A stretch of 36,487 bases of DNA, taken from a virus. The stretch spans positions 1-36,487 of IMG/VR virus record IMGVR_UViG_3300009366_001445; one strand, given 5' to 3'. The position numbers were made by a program, and so were the translations under genes. The notes under the pieces are model-generated. The model had not been told where the DNA came from. It was given only the letters and a program-made list of their open reading frames with translations, and ran no database searches. Positions 14,819 through 22,932 of this stretch are shown piece by piece (position 1 is the first letter of the stretch; every line of letters starts with the position of its first letter).

Positions 14819-15358
14819 CTATTGAGGAAGGGTGATTCTTGCGGATGCGTCGATCTGGCCATCCGGCGTGGCCGGCAGCGGCGGATCATTGCGTGGCGAG
14901 GACATGTCGATCTCCACCGAGACCACGGTCAGATCATCTGCGACTGGCTGCGGCTCCCAGATATATTTGGCCTCGTAGTTCATGGTCAGCATTGCCGCTT
15001 CGCTGGAAGCGGCCCCGGTGTAATCCGGATCGCTTCCTTTGTAACGGAATGCCACCGTCAAGCCTCCCAGGCGCTGATCGACCGCCAGCAGCGCCTCGAT
15101 GGGCGCCGCCAACTCATCCAGCCGGTCGACCACGTCATGACCGTCCTGGACATAGACCTGCACCATGAACATCACCGTACGCAGCTCCTGCCACTGGTCG
15201 CTCAGATCTTCAGCTGTCTCGGCCCCGTTGATCACGTTGGCGAAGGGCAACTTTCTATTCGACAGAGGCTTCGTCCTGGCCTCGAAGAGATTGACCAGGG
15301 CAGGATGCGGCTCCAAGAGCTGGTAGATCTTCTCGCGGATTTGCTTGCGGATATGCAT
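14819..15358 (-). CDS. Probable tail terminator (Mu gp37 position)
   Basis: A 179-aa protein, MHIRKQIREKIYQLLEPHPAL at its start, followed by NRKLPFANVINGAETAEDLSDQ and a beta-strand-rich centre (LRTVMFMVQVYVQDGHDVVDRLDEL). The fold pattern (helix, then alternating strands, then ADDLTVVSVEI) resembles gpU/gp37-type proteins that cap the tail and join it to the head. Position between the FII-like joiner and the DUF2635 gene supports this. Certain family membership needs a profile search. Confidence 0.68.
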   Translation of the reverse strand: MHIRKQIREKIYQLLEPHPALVNLFEARTKPLSNRKLPFANVINGAETAEDLSDQWQELRTVMFMVQVYVQDGHDVVDRLDELAAPIEALLAVDQRLGGLTVAFRYKGSDPDYTGAASSEAAMLTMNYEAKYIWEPQPVADDLTVVSVEIDMSSPRNDPPLPATPDGQIDASARITLPQ

Positions 15359-15360
15359 GG

Positions 15361-15663
15361 TCAGGCCTCGATGATCTGTGCGATGGTGAGCTTGCCGTCT
15401 TCGACTGCCTTCGGTGGCTGCTGCACGCGCCACTGGACTCCGTTGATCGTCAGGACCTCCTCTTCCGCCAAGCCCGGCAGCGAGCCGGTGATATACATGA
15501 TGGTGGAGGTGTTCTGCACAATCAGCTGATCGCCAAGCACCAGATCATCCGGGTTATCGAAGATAACCAGAACGTCTAGTGCCTGGCCGCCCGTGGACGG
15601 TTGCCAGTGAGCGTTGTCGCCGAAGTCCCGGAAGAACATAGCCAGGTCTTCAGCCAGCCTCAT
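15361..15663 (-). CDS. Head-tail joining protein, lambda FII-like
   Basis: A 100-aa protein: MRLAEDLAMFFRDFGDNAHWQ, then VLVIFDNPDDLVLGDQLIVQNTSTIMYITGSLPGLAEEEVLTI-type strands ending in NGVQWRV. In siphovirus lambda, gpFII completes the head and receives the tail. Here a homologue connects a lambda-type head with a Mu-type tail, so it lies at the junction of two modules. Its start overlaps the preceding stop (TGATG). Similarity is from pattern and length; no search was run. Confidence 0.72.
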   Translation of the reverse strand: MRLAEDLAMFFRDFGDNAHWQPSTGGQALDVLVIFDNPDDLVLGDQLIVQNTSTIMYITGSLPGLAEEEVLTINGVQWRVQQPPKAVEDGKLTIAQIIEA

Positions 15664-16034
15664 CAGCTGGCCTTACCGGCATCGCCCGCGTTTCCGACAG
15701 CGGGGGCTGGCGCGGCGGCCTCATCCTGCTGAGCCTGGAACGCGGCGGCGATGCCGTTGGCGATCGCCGCAGCCAGCGCTTCGTGATCCAGCGCCACCGA
15801 GGCGGTTGCTGCAGCGGCCGGCAGCTCCACCTTCAGCGCGCGGCTGCGCGCCTCTTCGACCTTCAGAGCCGCAGCGCGGTCCTTGTCTTCCGCATATTCC
15901 AGCTGGTGCGCAGCATCGCCGACTTCCTGCTCCAGCGTGATGACGTCGCCCTCGCTGTAGACCTTTTCACTTCCCTTGCCGTCCGTGGTGCGATAGATGA
16001 AGCCCTCGCGGACGATGTAACGTTTGGCTGCCAT
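15663..16034 (-). CDS. Small protein between capsid and FII-like gene
   Basis: A 123-aa protein. N-terminal 35 residues form a compact beta segment (MAAKRYIVREGFIYRTTDGKGSEKVYSEGDVITL), followed by helices (EQEVGDAAHQLEYAEDKDRAAALKV) and an Ala/Pro-rich C-terminus. Its position matches lambda FI or a decoration/stabilisation protein. The KVYSEGDVITLEQEVG strand-turn-helix is common in small head proteins of other phages. The function is not certain. Thirty bases upstream lies palindrome copy 4. Confidence 0.6.
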   Translation of the reverse strand: MAAKRYIVREGFIYRTTDGKGSEKVYSEGDVITLEQEVGDAAHQLEYAEDKDRAAALKVEEARSRALKVELPAAAATASVALDHEALAAAIANGIAAAFQAQQDEAAAPAPAVGNAGDAGKAS

Positions 16035-16063
16035 TTTGGCTTTCCTTTCAGAGATTCATGGAT

Positions 16064-16079
16064 GTGCAGACGTCTGCAC
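16064..16079. repeat. Dispersed 16-bp palindrome, copy 4 (perfect)
   Basis: GTGCAGACGTCTGCAC in the 89-base gap between the capsid stop (16124) and the next gene start (16034), one of the few gaps in the late operon. Confidence 0.9.
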
Positions 16080-16123
16080 CGACGCCACCCCATGCTTGGG
16101 CCGGCGGTACTCAGCTCAGCCGA

Positions 16124-18112
16124 TTACTGCGGCAGAGCGTCGGACATGACAGAGAAGCTGGCGGCGTGGCGGGCAGCGATATCGACCGACTGCATGGCGC
16201 GCAGCAGCACACCGCCTTGCTTGAAGGCGTTGCTGTCATACGGGTTGGGCATGATTTCCAGAGCGCCCCACTCGCCGATCAGCAGCTCGGACCAGTTGCC
16301 GAAGAAGAGCTCGGAGCAGACGCCGGCCGAGGTGCCCTTCGTCAACGTCGAGCGCACCTGGTTGGAACGCGCGACCGGGTAACCGTTGATCTCACCGGGC
16401 GTGCCCGAACGCTGGCCACCAGGGCTGTTCGTCCACAGGTACTGGCCGGTGGTCGCTTTCAGCTTCTTCAGCCAGCCGACCGACTTGGCATTGGCCAGAT
16501 AGGACATCGAGTCGACATCGGCATTGGCTGTGGCAACGGCGGTTTCCATGTCGATCAGGTGATCGATGGTCAGCTGGGCACCATTGGTGCCGCCGACAAC
16601 CGAGCCGACGCCCGACATGTTGGCAATGCCCAGCGGCATACCACCGGTACCGGTGCCGGACAGCGCGGCCAGGTCGATACCCAGCGCCATTTGTGCGATC
16701 AGGTCCGCACGGGCCAGCATCTCAATGTCAGGCGTGGCCTGGATCAACATCTGGCGAGTGATGGCCGAATAGGTACCCAGGCTTTTCAGCGTCAGGCTGA
16801 CCTTGTCGAAGGTGGCTTCGGACTCGGTCAAGTTGCCGCCTTCAGTCACCCAGAAGGTACTGGAGGCACCGTTCTGGCGCGGGATATCCACGTTGCCCAC
16901 CAGGCCCGAGAGAATGGTGGCACCGAGCTGGAAGACACGGGCGCGGTTGCGCAGGATGTCGATGAAGCTGCCCGACAGCAGATTGGTGGCAACCATCACG
17001 CCACCAGTAGCCGCAGCGCCGGCTGCATACTGGGCACGCTGCGCGAAGGGAACGTTGGTCGGCATGAAGAAACCGCTGGTCGGCTTGCCCATGCGCTTGC
17101 TGATATCGGTCGAGACCTCCAGTTCGAAGCCTGCCTTCTTCCAGTCGTTCGACAGAACAGCGTTGATCGCGCGCAGCATCGAGTAGCCAGCCTTTTCCTT
17201 CTCGGTCAAGTCCGGCGAGTAGCCGTCGCCCATGTTGGCCACCGGGGAGGCCTTGCTCTTGAGCTGCAGATCCAGGACCGCGCCGCGCGCTTCCGAGATC
17301 GAGGCGCCCTTCTGGATCAAGCCACGGCGGACCTCATCAGGCACGCCGTGCTGACGGCACATACTGTCGATCTCGTCGATGCGCTTGCGCTCTTCTTCGG
17401 CGCCCTGGCTGCGTGCCGCGCTATGGTCGACCGGGTTAGCGACGCCAACGCCACCGGCACCTCCGCCGGTCGCGCCATCGTCCGCCTGGTTGCGCAGAAC
17501 GCGCGGGGAGTGACGGTGCTTATACATATCTTGTTGCTCCATGTTGTCGGCCGGGGCCGGTTGGGATTGATGGGTCTGCGCTGCAGCCCGGGGATCGCTG
17601 GCATTGAGACTGCGACCGACACCCACAGTCGGGTCGGCCGGCACCGTTACCAGCGAGATCTCGTACGGTTCCCAGTCGGTCGCCGTATAGATTTCGTTCT
17701 CCACGTCATCCTCGAATTTGAAGACGCGGTATTGAAAGGAGGCATTGACCAGGATGCCGTCGTCGCACTGGTTCAAAGCCCAGTCGCCACGCTCATCCTT
17801 GCCGAAGCGAACCGTCACATAGCCGCGACGGTCCGTGCCCAGTTCGAGCGATTCCACGATACCCAGCAGGTCGTCGCGGTTGTGGTTGAAGAGGAGCGGC
17901 ATGCTGCCCTGGCGCACGCCGGTGCGCATGGCGCCGGGGGCATGACTCAGGATCTCGGTGCCGTACCACATGTCGCAGGGCTCCTCCGAGCTGAAGGGGA
18001 AGCGCACGGTCCGCGCTTCCATATCCACTGCCAAGGGTCCATCTGCCCGCAGAGTCAGCAGCCGCAACTGCGACGCGCCGACCACGGGCGGTTTTCTCGT
18101 TTTCGTTCCCAT
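16124..18112 (-). CDS. Prohead protease fused to major capsid protein (HK97 type)
   Basis: A 662-aa single polypeptide. Residues about 1-180 are a U35/HK97-type prohead protease, with the likely catalytic His in LLFNHNRDD (residue 77) and Ser in VNASFQYR (residue 125). Residues about 180-300 form a linker and scaffold-like helix (EEERKRIDEIDSMCRQHG). From about 350 on is the HK97-fold capsid (VMVATNLLSGSFIDILRNRARV, the E-loop-like WVTEGGNL, the A-domain, ending LPQ). Start at ATG 18112 because GGAG is 5 bases upstream; GTG at 18115 is next to it. The protease presumably cuts itself and the linker away during maturation. No separate protease gene or scaffold is present. Confidence 0.92.
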   Translation of the reverse strand: MGTKTRKPPVVGASQLRLLTLRADGPLAVDMEARTVRFPFSSEEPCDMWYGTEILSHAPGAMRTGVRQGSMPLLFNHNRDDLLGIVESLELGTDRRGYVTVRFGKDERGDWALNQCDDGILVNASFQYRVFKFEDDVENEIYTATDWEPYEISLVTVPADPTVGVGRSLNASDPRAAAQTHQSQPAPADNMEQQDMYKHRHSPRVLRNQADDGATGGGAGGVGVANPVDHSAARSQGAEEERKRIDEIDSMCRQHGVPDEVRRGLIQKGASISEARGAVLDLQLKSKASPVANMGDGYSPDLTEKEKAGYSMLRAINAVLSNDWKKAGFELEVSTDISKRMGKPTSGFFMPTNVPFAQRAQYAAGAAATGGVMVATNLLSGSFIDILRNRARVFQLGATILSGLVGNVDIPRQNGASSTFWVTEGGNLTESEATFDKVSLTLKSLGTYSAITRQMLIQATPDIEMLARADLIAQMALGIDLAALSGTGTGGMPLGIANMSGVGSVVGGTNGAQLTIDHLIDMETAVATANADVDSMSYLANAKSVGWLKKLKATTGQYLWTNSPGGQRSGTPGEINGYPVARSNQVRSTLTKGTSAGVCSELFFGNWSELLIGEWGALEIMPNPYDSNAFKQGGVLLRAMQSVDIAARHAASFSVMSDALPQ

Positions 18113-18130
18113 CACGACTCCAAAAAGAAA

Positions 18131-18158
18131 AACCCGCCCAGGTAGCCCTGGACGGGTT
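18131..18158 (-). terminator. Intrinsic terminator between portal and protease-capsid
   Basis: Minus strand: AACCCG-T-CCAGG (18158-18147) pairs with CCTGG-G-CGGGTT (18142-18131), a 12-bp stem with one mismatch and a 4-base loop, followed by TTTCTTTTTG. It lies in the 67-base gap between the two genes, so leftward transcription of the late operon must cross it. Confidence 0.7.
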
Positions 18159-18179
18159 CGTTGTTTCCGATGCTGGCGG

Positions 18180-19784
18180 TCAGTCTTCGCTGGCGGCCGG
18201 GTCTTCTCCCTCTACCCCGGCTTCTGCCGGGGGATCGGGTTGCGGGTCGTCGGCGCCGCCCACGGCCTTGTCCTTCTCGTCGACCTTGGCCGGATCAGTA
18301 TCAAAGACCAGGCCCATGTCGTCGGCCATATCCAGCTCGGCGCGGCGGGCGCGGTACGTATCCTCGATGTCGGCGCCGCCGTTCGTCTGCGCGATCACAT
18401 CGCTGGCCGACATGAAGCCAGAACGCACGGCCATCTTGTACGCCAGCACTTCCTTCGTCGGGTCAATCCAGCTCCAGCCGCGCGGCTTCCAGCGCTCGCG
18501 CTGATATTTACGCTGCTTGCTGTAGAAGTCAGGAATGTTCACCTGGCCGGCCAACACTGCGGCATTGAGCCACTCGCGCTTGATCGGGCTGCAGAGATTG
18601 CGGATCAGCCAGCCCTGGAGCAGTCGCCACAGATCTCTGTCATCCAGCAGCGACAGGCGTGAGCTGCTGTAGTTGCTCTGCGAATAGTCGCGGGAGAGAG
18701 ATTCGTAGCTCACCCCAATACCAGCGGAGATCTCGCGCAGCATGAACCGCATGAACGGCTCCAGCGCCGCATTCGGCCGCGACGGATTGAAGCCCACGAA
18801 ATCTTCGCCCGGCGCCAGGTAACGGAAGGTGCCTGGCTCCGCATCCATCACCTGACGATTGGCAACGACAGCATCAGGGACAGGATTCTCCTGGGCCTTG
18901 ATGAAGCCGACGATGTTGGCGGATGCGCGGGCAGCGACAATCTCGGCCTCGCCATAGCCCTTCATGTCGTTCAGCCGTCGCAGCACCGTGTGCATCCATG
19001 GCACACCGCGCGTCTGCGGCCAGCGGTCCACCAGGTAGAGGTGGATGATTTCGTCGGCCGGCACCCGGATGTAATTGCTCGCCTGGAAGGTCCGGAACTG
19101 GAAATCGCCGGGGTGCGACGGGTACAGCCAGTAAGCAGCCGGCCTGCCCCACTGATCGACCTCGACGCCCATGCGGATAGCGTTACCGTTCGGTGCCATC
19201 GCGGTCTGCCAGTTGTCCAGCAGGCGATCCGCCTCCAATACCTCCAGGGCCAGTGGAGCCTTGCCACCACCAAAGGGCTGGCGCACCTTCCTTACCAGCA
19301 CCTCTCCATCCTCTGCAACGCGGCCAATGGCGAAGCGCAGCAGATCGGGCATATGGAGCAGGCCGCCCGTATGGCAGATCTTCGCATCACACCACTCGGC
19401 GTACTCTTCCTCGATGGCATCGTTGAGGGAAGTGAGTAGCTTTCCTCGCGAGTCTGCCACCTGTGCCTGGAAGCCTACGCCAGTGCCGACCACATTGTTC
19501 TGGATGATCCGGATCGCATTCTTGGCATGGCCGTTGTCGCGCACAAGCTCACGCGAGCGAGCGCGCAGCAAGCGCAGGCTGGTCAGGATCTCGGAATCAG
19601 CCGTGGTATTCAAGGCCGTCCAATCCGATGTGAGGCGATTGAACTGGGCGCCGGCGTACATCCGCTGGGCTTCAGCCGCTGCTGCGCGCTTGCGCTGCGC
19701 TTCGCGCTCGGCGGTCCATTGCCGCAGCACCACCGAGCCCCTCTGCGCCACGCGCTCTTCGTTATACCAACTGGTCGAGGTCAT
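18180..19784 (-). CDS. Portal protein, lambda gpB family
   Basis: A 534-aa portal of the lambda B type, a dodecameric ring through which DNA enters and leaves. ATG at 19784 (MTSTSWYNEERVAQRGSVVLRQW) overlaps the preceding stop (ATGA). Typical signatures: LRARSRELVRDNGHAKNAIRIIQNNVVGTG, EEEYAEWCD, VEDGEVLVRK-like AEDGEVLVRKV, then IIHLYLVDRWPQTRGVPWMHTVLRRLNDMKGY, and SYESLSRDYSQSNYSSSRLSLLDD. The tail is acidic and repetitive (EDPAASED). All conserved regions are present and the length is normal. Confidence 0.95.
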   Translation of the reverse strand: MTSTSWYNEERVAQRGSVVLRQWTAEREAQRKRAAAAEAQRMYAGAQFNRLTSDWTALNTTADSEILTSLRLLRARSRELVRDNGHAKNAIRIIQNNVVGTGVGFQAQVADSRGKLLTSLNDAIEEEYAEWCDAKICHTGGLLHMPDLLRFAIGRVAEDGEVLVRKVRQPFGGGKAPLALEVLEADRLLDNWQTAMAPNGNAIRMGVEVDQWGRPAAYWLYPSHPGDFQFRTFQASNYIRVPADEIIHLYLVDRWPQTRGVPWMHTVLRRLNDMKGYGEAEIVAARASANIVGFIKAQENPVPDAVVANRQVMDAEPGTFRYLAPGEDFVGFNPSRPNAALEPFMRFMLREISAGIGVSYESLSRDYSQSNYSSSRLSLLDDRDLWRLLQGWLIRNLCSPIKREWLNAAVLAGQVNIPDFYSKQRKYQRERWKPRGWSWIDPTKEVLAYKMAVRSGFMSASDVIAQTNGGADIEDTYRARRAELDMADDMGLVFDTDPAKVDEKDKAVGGADDPQPDPPAEAGVEGEDPAASED

Positions 19785-20347
19785 GACGTAAACCTTACGT
19801 AGTAGTTTCTCGGGTTCGGGCCGCCCGTGGCAGCGGCCCTCTCTTCCTTCTCCCGCAGGACACGGCCACGCCAATAGTTCACCGCCTCGATCAGCTCTGC
19901 TGCGGTGAAATACTCGGCGTTGCGTGGCCCGATTGCATACTTCTTCGTCTTCTGGCCGCTGCCGGTCAGGTCGGCCAGCGCCTTCTCAGCATCGGCCAGC
20001 GCTCGCTGCGCCATGCTGCGCCCGTCGAACCCATCCGCCGTGATGGCTGCCAGGTTCGCCAGCACCTGCACCTGACCGCTGCCGGCGGTCACCCGCTCGG
20101 CACCCTTGGTCAGCACCGCTTGCCACCAGTAGGGGCCGGCCTGCAGGCCCTGACTGGCGGCAGCGGTCAGTGCAAATGCCCACCCGCCTGATCCGTCTGC
20201 TGCGCCTGGAAGGTCCAGCTTGGTCGGACCGCGCAGCGCAAACTGCAGCGTCCAGGCAGCACTGCTGTAGTCGGTGCCGCGCACGGCCAGCGCCGGTTCC
20301 TTCCACTGGAGCGAGTCGCCGGCCGTGAGTTCGGTTGGAATATTCAT
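19781..20347 (-). CDS. Head-tail joining protein gpW-like with an extra N-terminal domain
   Basis: A 188-aa protein between terminase and portal, the place of W in lambda. The last about 75 residues match the gpW plan: a helix (AQRALADAEKALADLTGSG), a beta hairpin (KKYAIGPRNAEYFTAAEL), a second helix (IEAVNYWRGRVLREKEER) and an aromatic end (YYVRF). Lambda W is about 68 residues. Here about 110 residues precede it, with alternating strands (SLQWKEPALAVRGTDYSSAAWTLQFALRG, GPYWWQAVLTKG) like an immunoglobulin-type beta sandwich. The extra domain is the odd feature. The gpW assignment is by pattern and position. Confidence 0.7.
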   Translation of the reverse strand: MNIPTELTAGDSLQWKEPALAVRGTDYSSAAWTLQFALRGPTKLDLPGAADGSGGWAFALTAAASQGLQAGPYWWQAVLTKGAERVTAGSGQVQVLANLAAITADGFDGRSMAQRALADAEKALADLTGSGQKTKKYAIGPRNAEYFTAAELIEAVNYWRGRVLREKEERAAATGGPNPRNYYVRFTS

Positions 20348-20349
20348 GG

Positions 20350-22419
20350 TTACCAGCTCGATGCTTTGAACCCGCCACCAGGACGGGGGAGATTAAATGA
20401 ACGTGGCTTCTTGGACGCCTGCGGTTGAGCTGGAGCCGACGCGGCCACAGGTTGCGCCGCCGGTACTGCTGACGGCGCCTCGAAGATGTCCTTCTGACGC
20501 ACGGCATCTTCCAACATCGCCCAGTGAGATTCCTTGTACAGATGAATCTTGAGCGACCTGGCCGCGTGCAGGGCGTACACCTCACAGTCCAGCGCCTCGT
20601 TGCGCACGCCCGACTTCTTCTGCCACACCTTCTTGTTGCGCAGCGTCCGGTGAGGCGCCTTGACCTCGCTGGTGATCTGCTCGTAGTAGTCCGGACGAAC
20701 AGCCTTGTACCAGTGCATCCGCCCCGGCCCCTTGCCCTGCAGACGAATCCGCCCAGCACCTGAGTCCTGCCCCAGCAGCAGATCCTTCGCCCGCTCGGTA
20801 CCGACCATGAAGGGCTTCACGCCAAACTTCGCCGCCTTGTTCTGCCGGTTCGTATCGATGGACGGACGTGGCGGCGCGAAGATCTCCCGACCATCGTCGG
20901 ATGAGGCCCCCTTCACCGCCAGATACCCACGGTTCAGCCGGTCACGGACGAAGGCATACACCGCGTCTGAAGTCTGGCCATCCGAGGAGTCGATGGACAC
21001 GGCACGAATCGACAACTGACTTCCGCCTTCGTGCGGGATCGGCTTGGACAACAGCTGATCCAGGTCAACCCACGCCCCCTCATTCGGGATCAGGGTCTTG
21101 CCATGGATCTCGCCCCAATAGAGCAGCCAGCTTTCCTCCCCGCGCCCCCAGACACGGATCACCACCGCGATCCGGTCATGCTGCACGTCGCAACCTGCCG
21201 TGACAACAAGGCCGCCCCATGGGACAACCAGTTCCTCGTAATCCTCGGCCCGGTCCTTCAGTGCGTCCAGATCGGGCAGCTCGCTGGCGTATTCATACGA
21301 CTTGCCCTCGGTGTTGTTGCGGAAGACGCGCATCTTCGTATCGTCACCCTGCGCCAGCGCATGTTTCGCCGACAGATACTTCTCCACCAGGTGCGGCATG
21401 GTCGAGCCAGGGAACGGTGAGTACACCTCGTTCAACCAAAAGCCGGCCACGCCGTGGAAGGTAGCGGTCGCCCGCCACATTCCCTTGCGCACGTTGCGGT
21501 TCTTCTCGGCATCGGTCCATAGCGCACCACAGTGCGGGCAACGGTACCGGGCCGATGATGGGACGGCATGGCCGAAGACTTCATGGTGAATCTCCGGGTT
21601 GTCCAGCCAGACGACGTTTTCCCACTCTAGGACATGCGCCTCGCCGCACTCATGGCAGGGAATAAAGAACTTGCGCTGGTCCGACAGCAGGTAGGCCTGC
21701 TCGATCTTGCTGACGCCGGCAATCGTCGGCGTGCCGCCGAAGATGATCTTGCGGCGAGCGAAGGTCTTGGTCCGCTCCTCCAGGGAAGAGATCGTGTCGC
21801 CCTGCTCCTTCACGTTGTCGTTACAGTCGTCCGGCTCTTCCACCGCAACAACGGGCGCCGGCGTCGACTTGACCGAGGCCGGCGAATTCGAGCCGACGAA
21901 CTTGAGGAAGCCACCCGGGAACTGCTTGAAGTCGACTCGGTTTTCCTTATCCCGCTTCTTCGAGACCGGGATCTTGTCCATCAGCCGAGGCGTAGCCTCG
22001 ACCATGGGCACGAACTTTTCGTCGTTGTATTCCTTCGCCGCCTTGTCCTTCGAGAACATGACGATGATCGGGCAAGGATCGATATCGATCCGCTTGCCCA
22101 GGTAGTTGTTGAGCACGCCATCGGTCCAGGCGATCTGCGACGATTTCTGTGCGACCACCTTGAAGACGGTCGGATCGTCCAGCGCCTGATGGATGCCATG
22201 CACCCAGGGCGTGATGTCCGGGTTGTACCGGCCAGGCTTGGCCGATGCTTTAGCCGACAGCCCCCGATGGCGCCGCGCCCACTCGGTCGTCGTCAACTTC
22301 TCTGGCGGCACCAGCGTGGCCACCAGGCGCGTCAGCAAATCGCCCACCGCCTGGGTCGTATCGGGCGAGCTGGCCGAGGGCGGCAAACGTGTGTTCATTG
22401 AGGAGAGAGACATCGACAT
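20350..22419 (-). CDS. Large terminase subunit, lambda gpA family
   Basis: A 689-aa packaging motor and cos-cleaving nuclease. ATPase: Walker A-like KSSQIAWTD (residues about 92-100, the lambda-type form with SSQ instead of GKT) and Walker B VVAVEEPDD. A zinc ribbon follows (CHECGEAH ... RYRCPHCGALW). The nuclease domain starts about residue 400 (VTAGCDVQHDRIAVVIRVWGRG). C-terminal: YKAVRPDYYEQITSEV, EALDCEVYALHAARSL. The start is unclear: ATG at 22419 and 22398 both lie inside the small terminase gene, and family similarity begins near DLLTRLVATLVPP. Terminases of this class usually make cohesive ends, so the virion genome is probably cos-ended. Confidence 0.94.
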   Translation of the reverse strand: MSMSLSSMNTRLPPSASSPDTTQAVGDLLTRLVATLVPPEKLTTTEWARRHRGLSAKASAKPGRYNPDITPWVHGIHQALDDPTVFKVVAQKSSQIAWTDGVLNNYLGKRIDIDPCPIIVMFSKDKAAKEYNDEKFVPMVEATPRLMDKIPVSKKRDKENRVDFKQFPGGFLKFVGSNSPASVKSTPAPVVAVEEPDDCNDNVKEQGDTISSLEERTKTFARRKIIFGGTPTIAGVSKIEQAYLLSDQRKFFIPCHECGEAHVLEWENVVWLDNPEIHHEVFGHAVPSSARYRCPHCGALWTDAEKNRNVRKGMWRATATFHGVAGFWLNEVYSPFPGSTMPHLVEKYLSAKHALAQGDDTKMRVFRNNTEGKSYEYASELPDLDALKDRAEDYEELVVPWGGLVVTAGCDVQHDRIAVVIRVWGRGEESWLLYWGEIHGKTLIPNEGAWVDLDQLLSKPIPHEGGSQLSIRAVSIDSSDGQTSDAVYAFVRDRLNRGYLAVKGASSDDGREIFAPPRPSIDTNRQNKAAKFGVKPFMVGTERAKDLLLGQDSGAGRIRLQGKGPGRMHWYKAVRPDYYEQITSEVKAPHRTLRNKKVWQKKSGVRNEALDCEVYALHAARSLKIHLYKESHWAMLEDAVRQKDIFEAPSAVPAAQPVAASAPAQPQASKKPRSFNLPRPGGGFKASSW

Positions 22420-22792
22420 TCACTTCATACAAGGTGGACAGCTCGGACGCCAGCTTGTCGTCACGTGCCAGCAGCTCGGAGCGGAATGCCCCGACCATGT
22501 TCATCAACTGCCCCTCCAGCTGCTCGACGTTGATCAGCAGGCCGCGCTTCTCGGCGACCTGCAGCAGCTTCAGCTCCCGGTCAACCCGCTCGGTCAGCAC
22601 GCGCTCGCGCACCAGATCGAGACCGTCTTCCGACTTGTGGCCGGAGGCCTGCGCGCGCAGCTGGCGGATGTACGCCTTACGGATCTCATCCATGTCCGCC
22701 GTCTGCCAGACCACGCCCAGTTTTTCGAGCATGCGACTTACGGCCGACTGGTCCAGATCCAGATGGTCGGCAATTTGTTGCTGTGTGGGCAT
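22250..22792 (-). CDS. Small terminase subunit (DNA recognition)
   Basis: A 180-aa protein with an N-terminal winged helix-turn-helix (MPTQQQIADHLDLDQSAVSRMLEKLGV), as in Nu1-type small terminases that bind cos. A helical middle follows (ERVDRELKLLQVAEKRGLLINVEQLEGQLM) for self-assembly. The C-terminal 45 residues (from about LARYDPGGGRFADAPGG) lie in the overlap with the large-subunit gene and have an unusual Gly/Ala/Asp/Arg composition that looks imposed by the other frame. ATG at 22792; no strong ribosome site is seen. The nearest possible cos sequence is 60-90 bases upstream. Confidence 0.85.
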   Translation of the reverse strand: MPTQQQIADHLDLDQSAVSRMLEKLGVVWQTADMDEIRKAYIRQLRAQASGHKSEDGLDLVRERVLTERVDRELKLLQVAEKRGLLINVEQLEGQLMNMVGAFRSELLARDDKLASELSTLYEVNVDVSLLNEHTFAALGQLARYDPGGGRFADAPGGHAGAAREVDDDRVGAAPSGAVG

Positions 22793-22845
22793 GGAAAATA
22801 TGACCCCCTTAGGCGGGCCAAAAGTAGAGAAAAATCGCGATGCAT

Positions 22846-22878
22846 ACGCCCGTACGCGCAGGTCGCGGGGAGGACCCG
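22846..22878. other. Possible cos region upstream of the small terminase
   Basis: This GC-rich stretch between the gpZ-like gene and the small terminase reads, on the minus strand, CCGCGACCTGCGCG and then GTACGGGCG. Lambda cosN contains GGCGACCTCGCG, so the shared core GCGACCT-CGCG and the position just upstream of terminase make it a candidate. The likeness is over few bases and the region could equally be a regulatory element. Confidence 0.3.
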
Positions 22879-22880
22879 GC

Positions 22881-22932
22881 CCTGATTATTTTTTAAGCAA
22901 CACGGGTCGACCTGCTTATTTTTTAAGCAACA
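22881..22932. repeat. 22-bp imperfect tandem repeat at the 3' end of the gpZ-like gene
   Basis: Two copies (22881-22902 and 22911-22932), 30 bases apart, differ at one base. Each contains TTATTTTTTAAGCAACA. The second copy spans the last codons and the stop of the gpZ-like gene; the first lies just after the stop. It looks like a duplication of the 3' end, and each copy contains an A/T-run and a short stop codon. Confidence 0.7.

Noticed and set aside
16058-18145. 695-codon open frame on the plus strand opposite the protease-capsid gene
   Set aside because: Same shadow effect; the minus-strand product has clear family signatures and the plus product is Arg/His/Gly/Val-biased.
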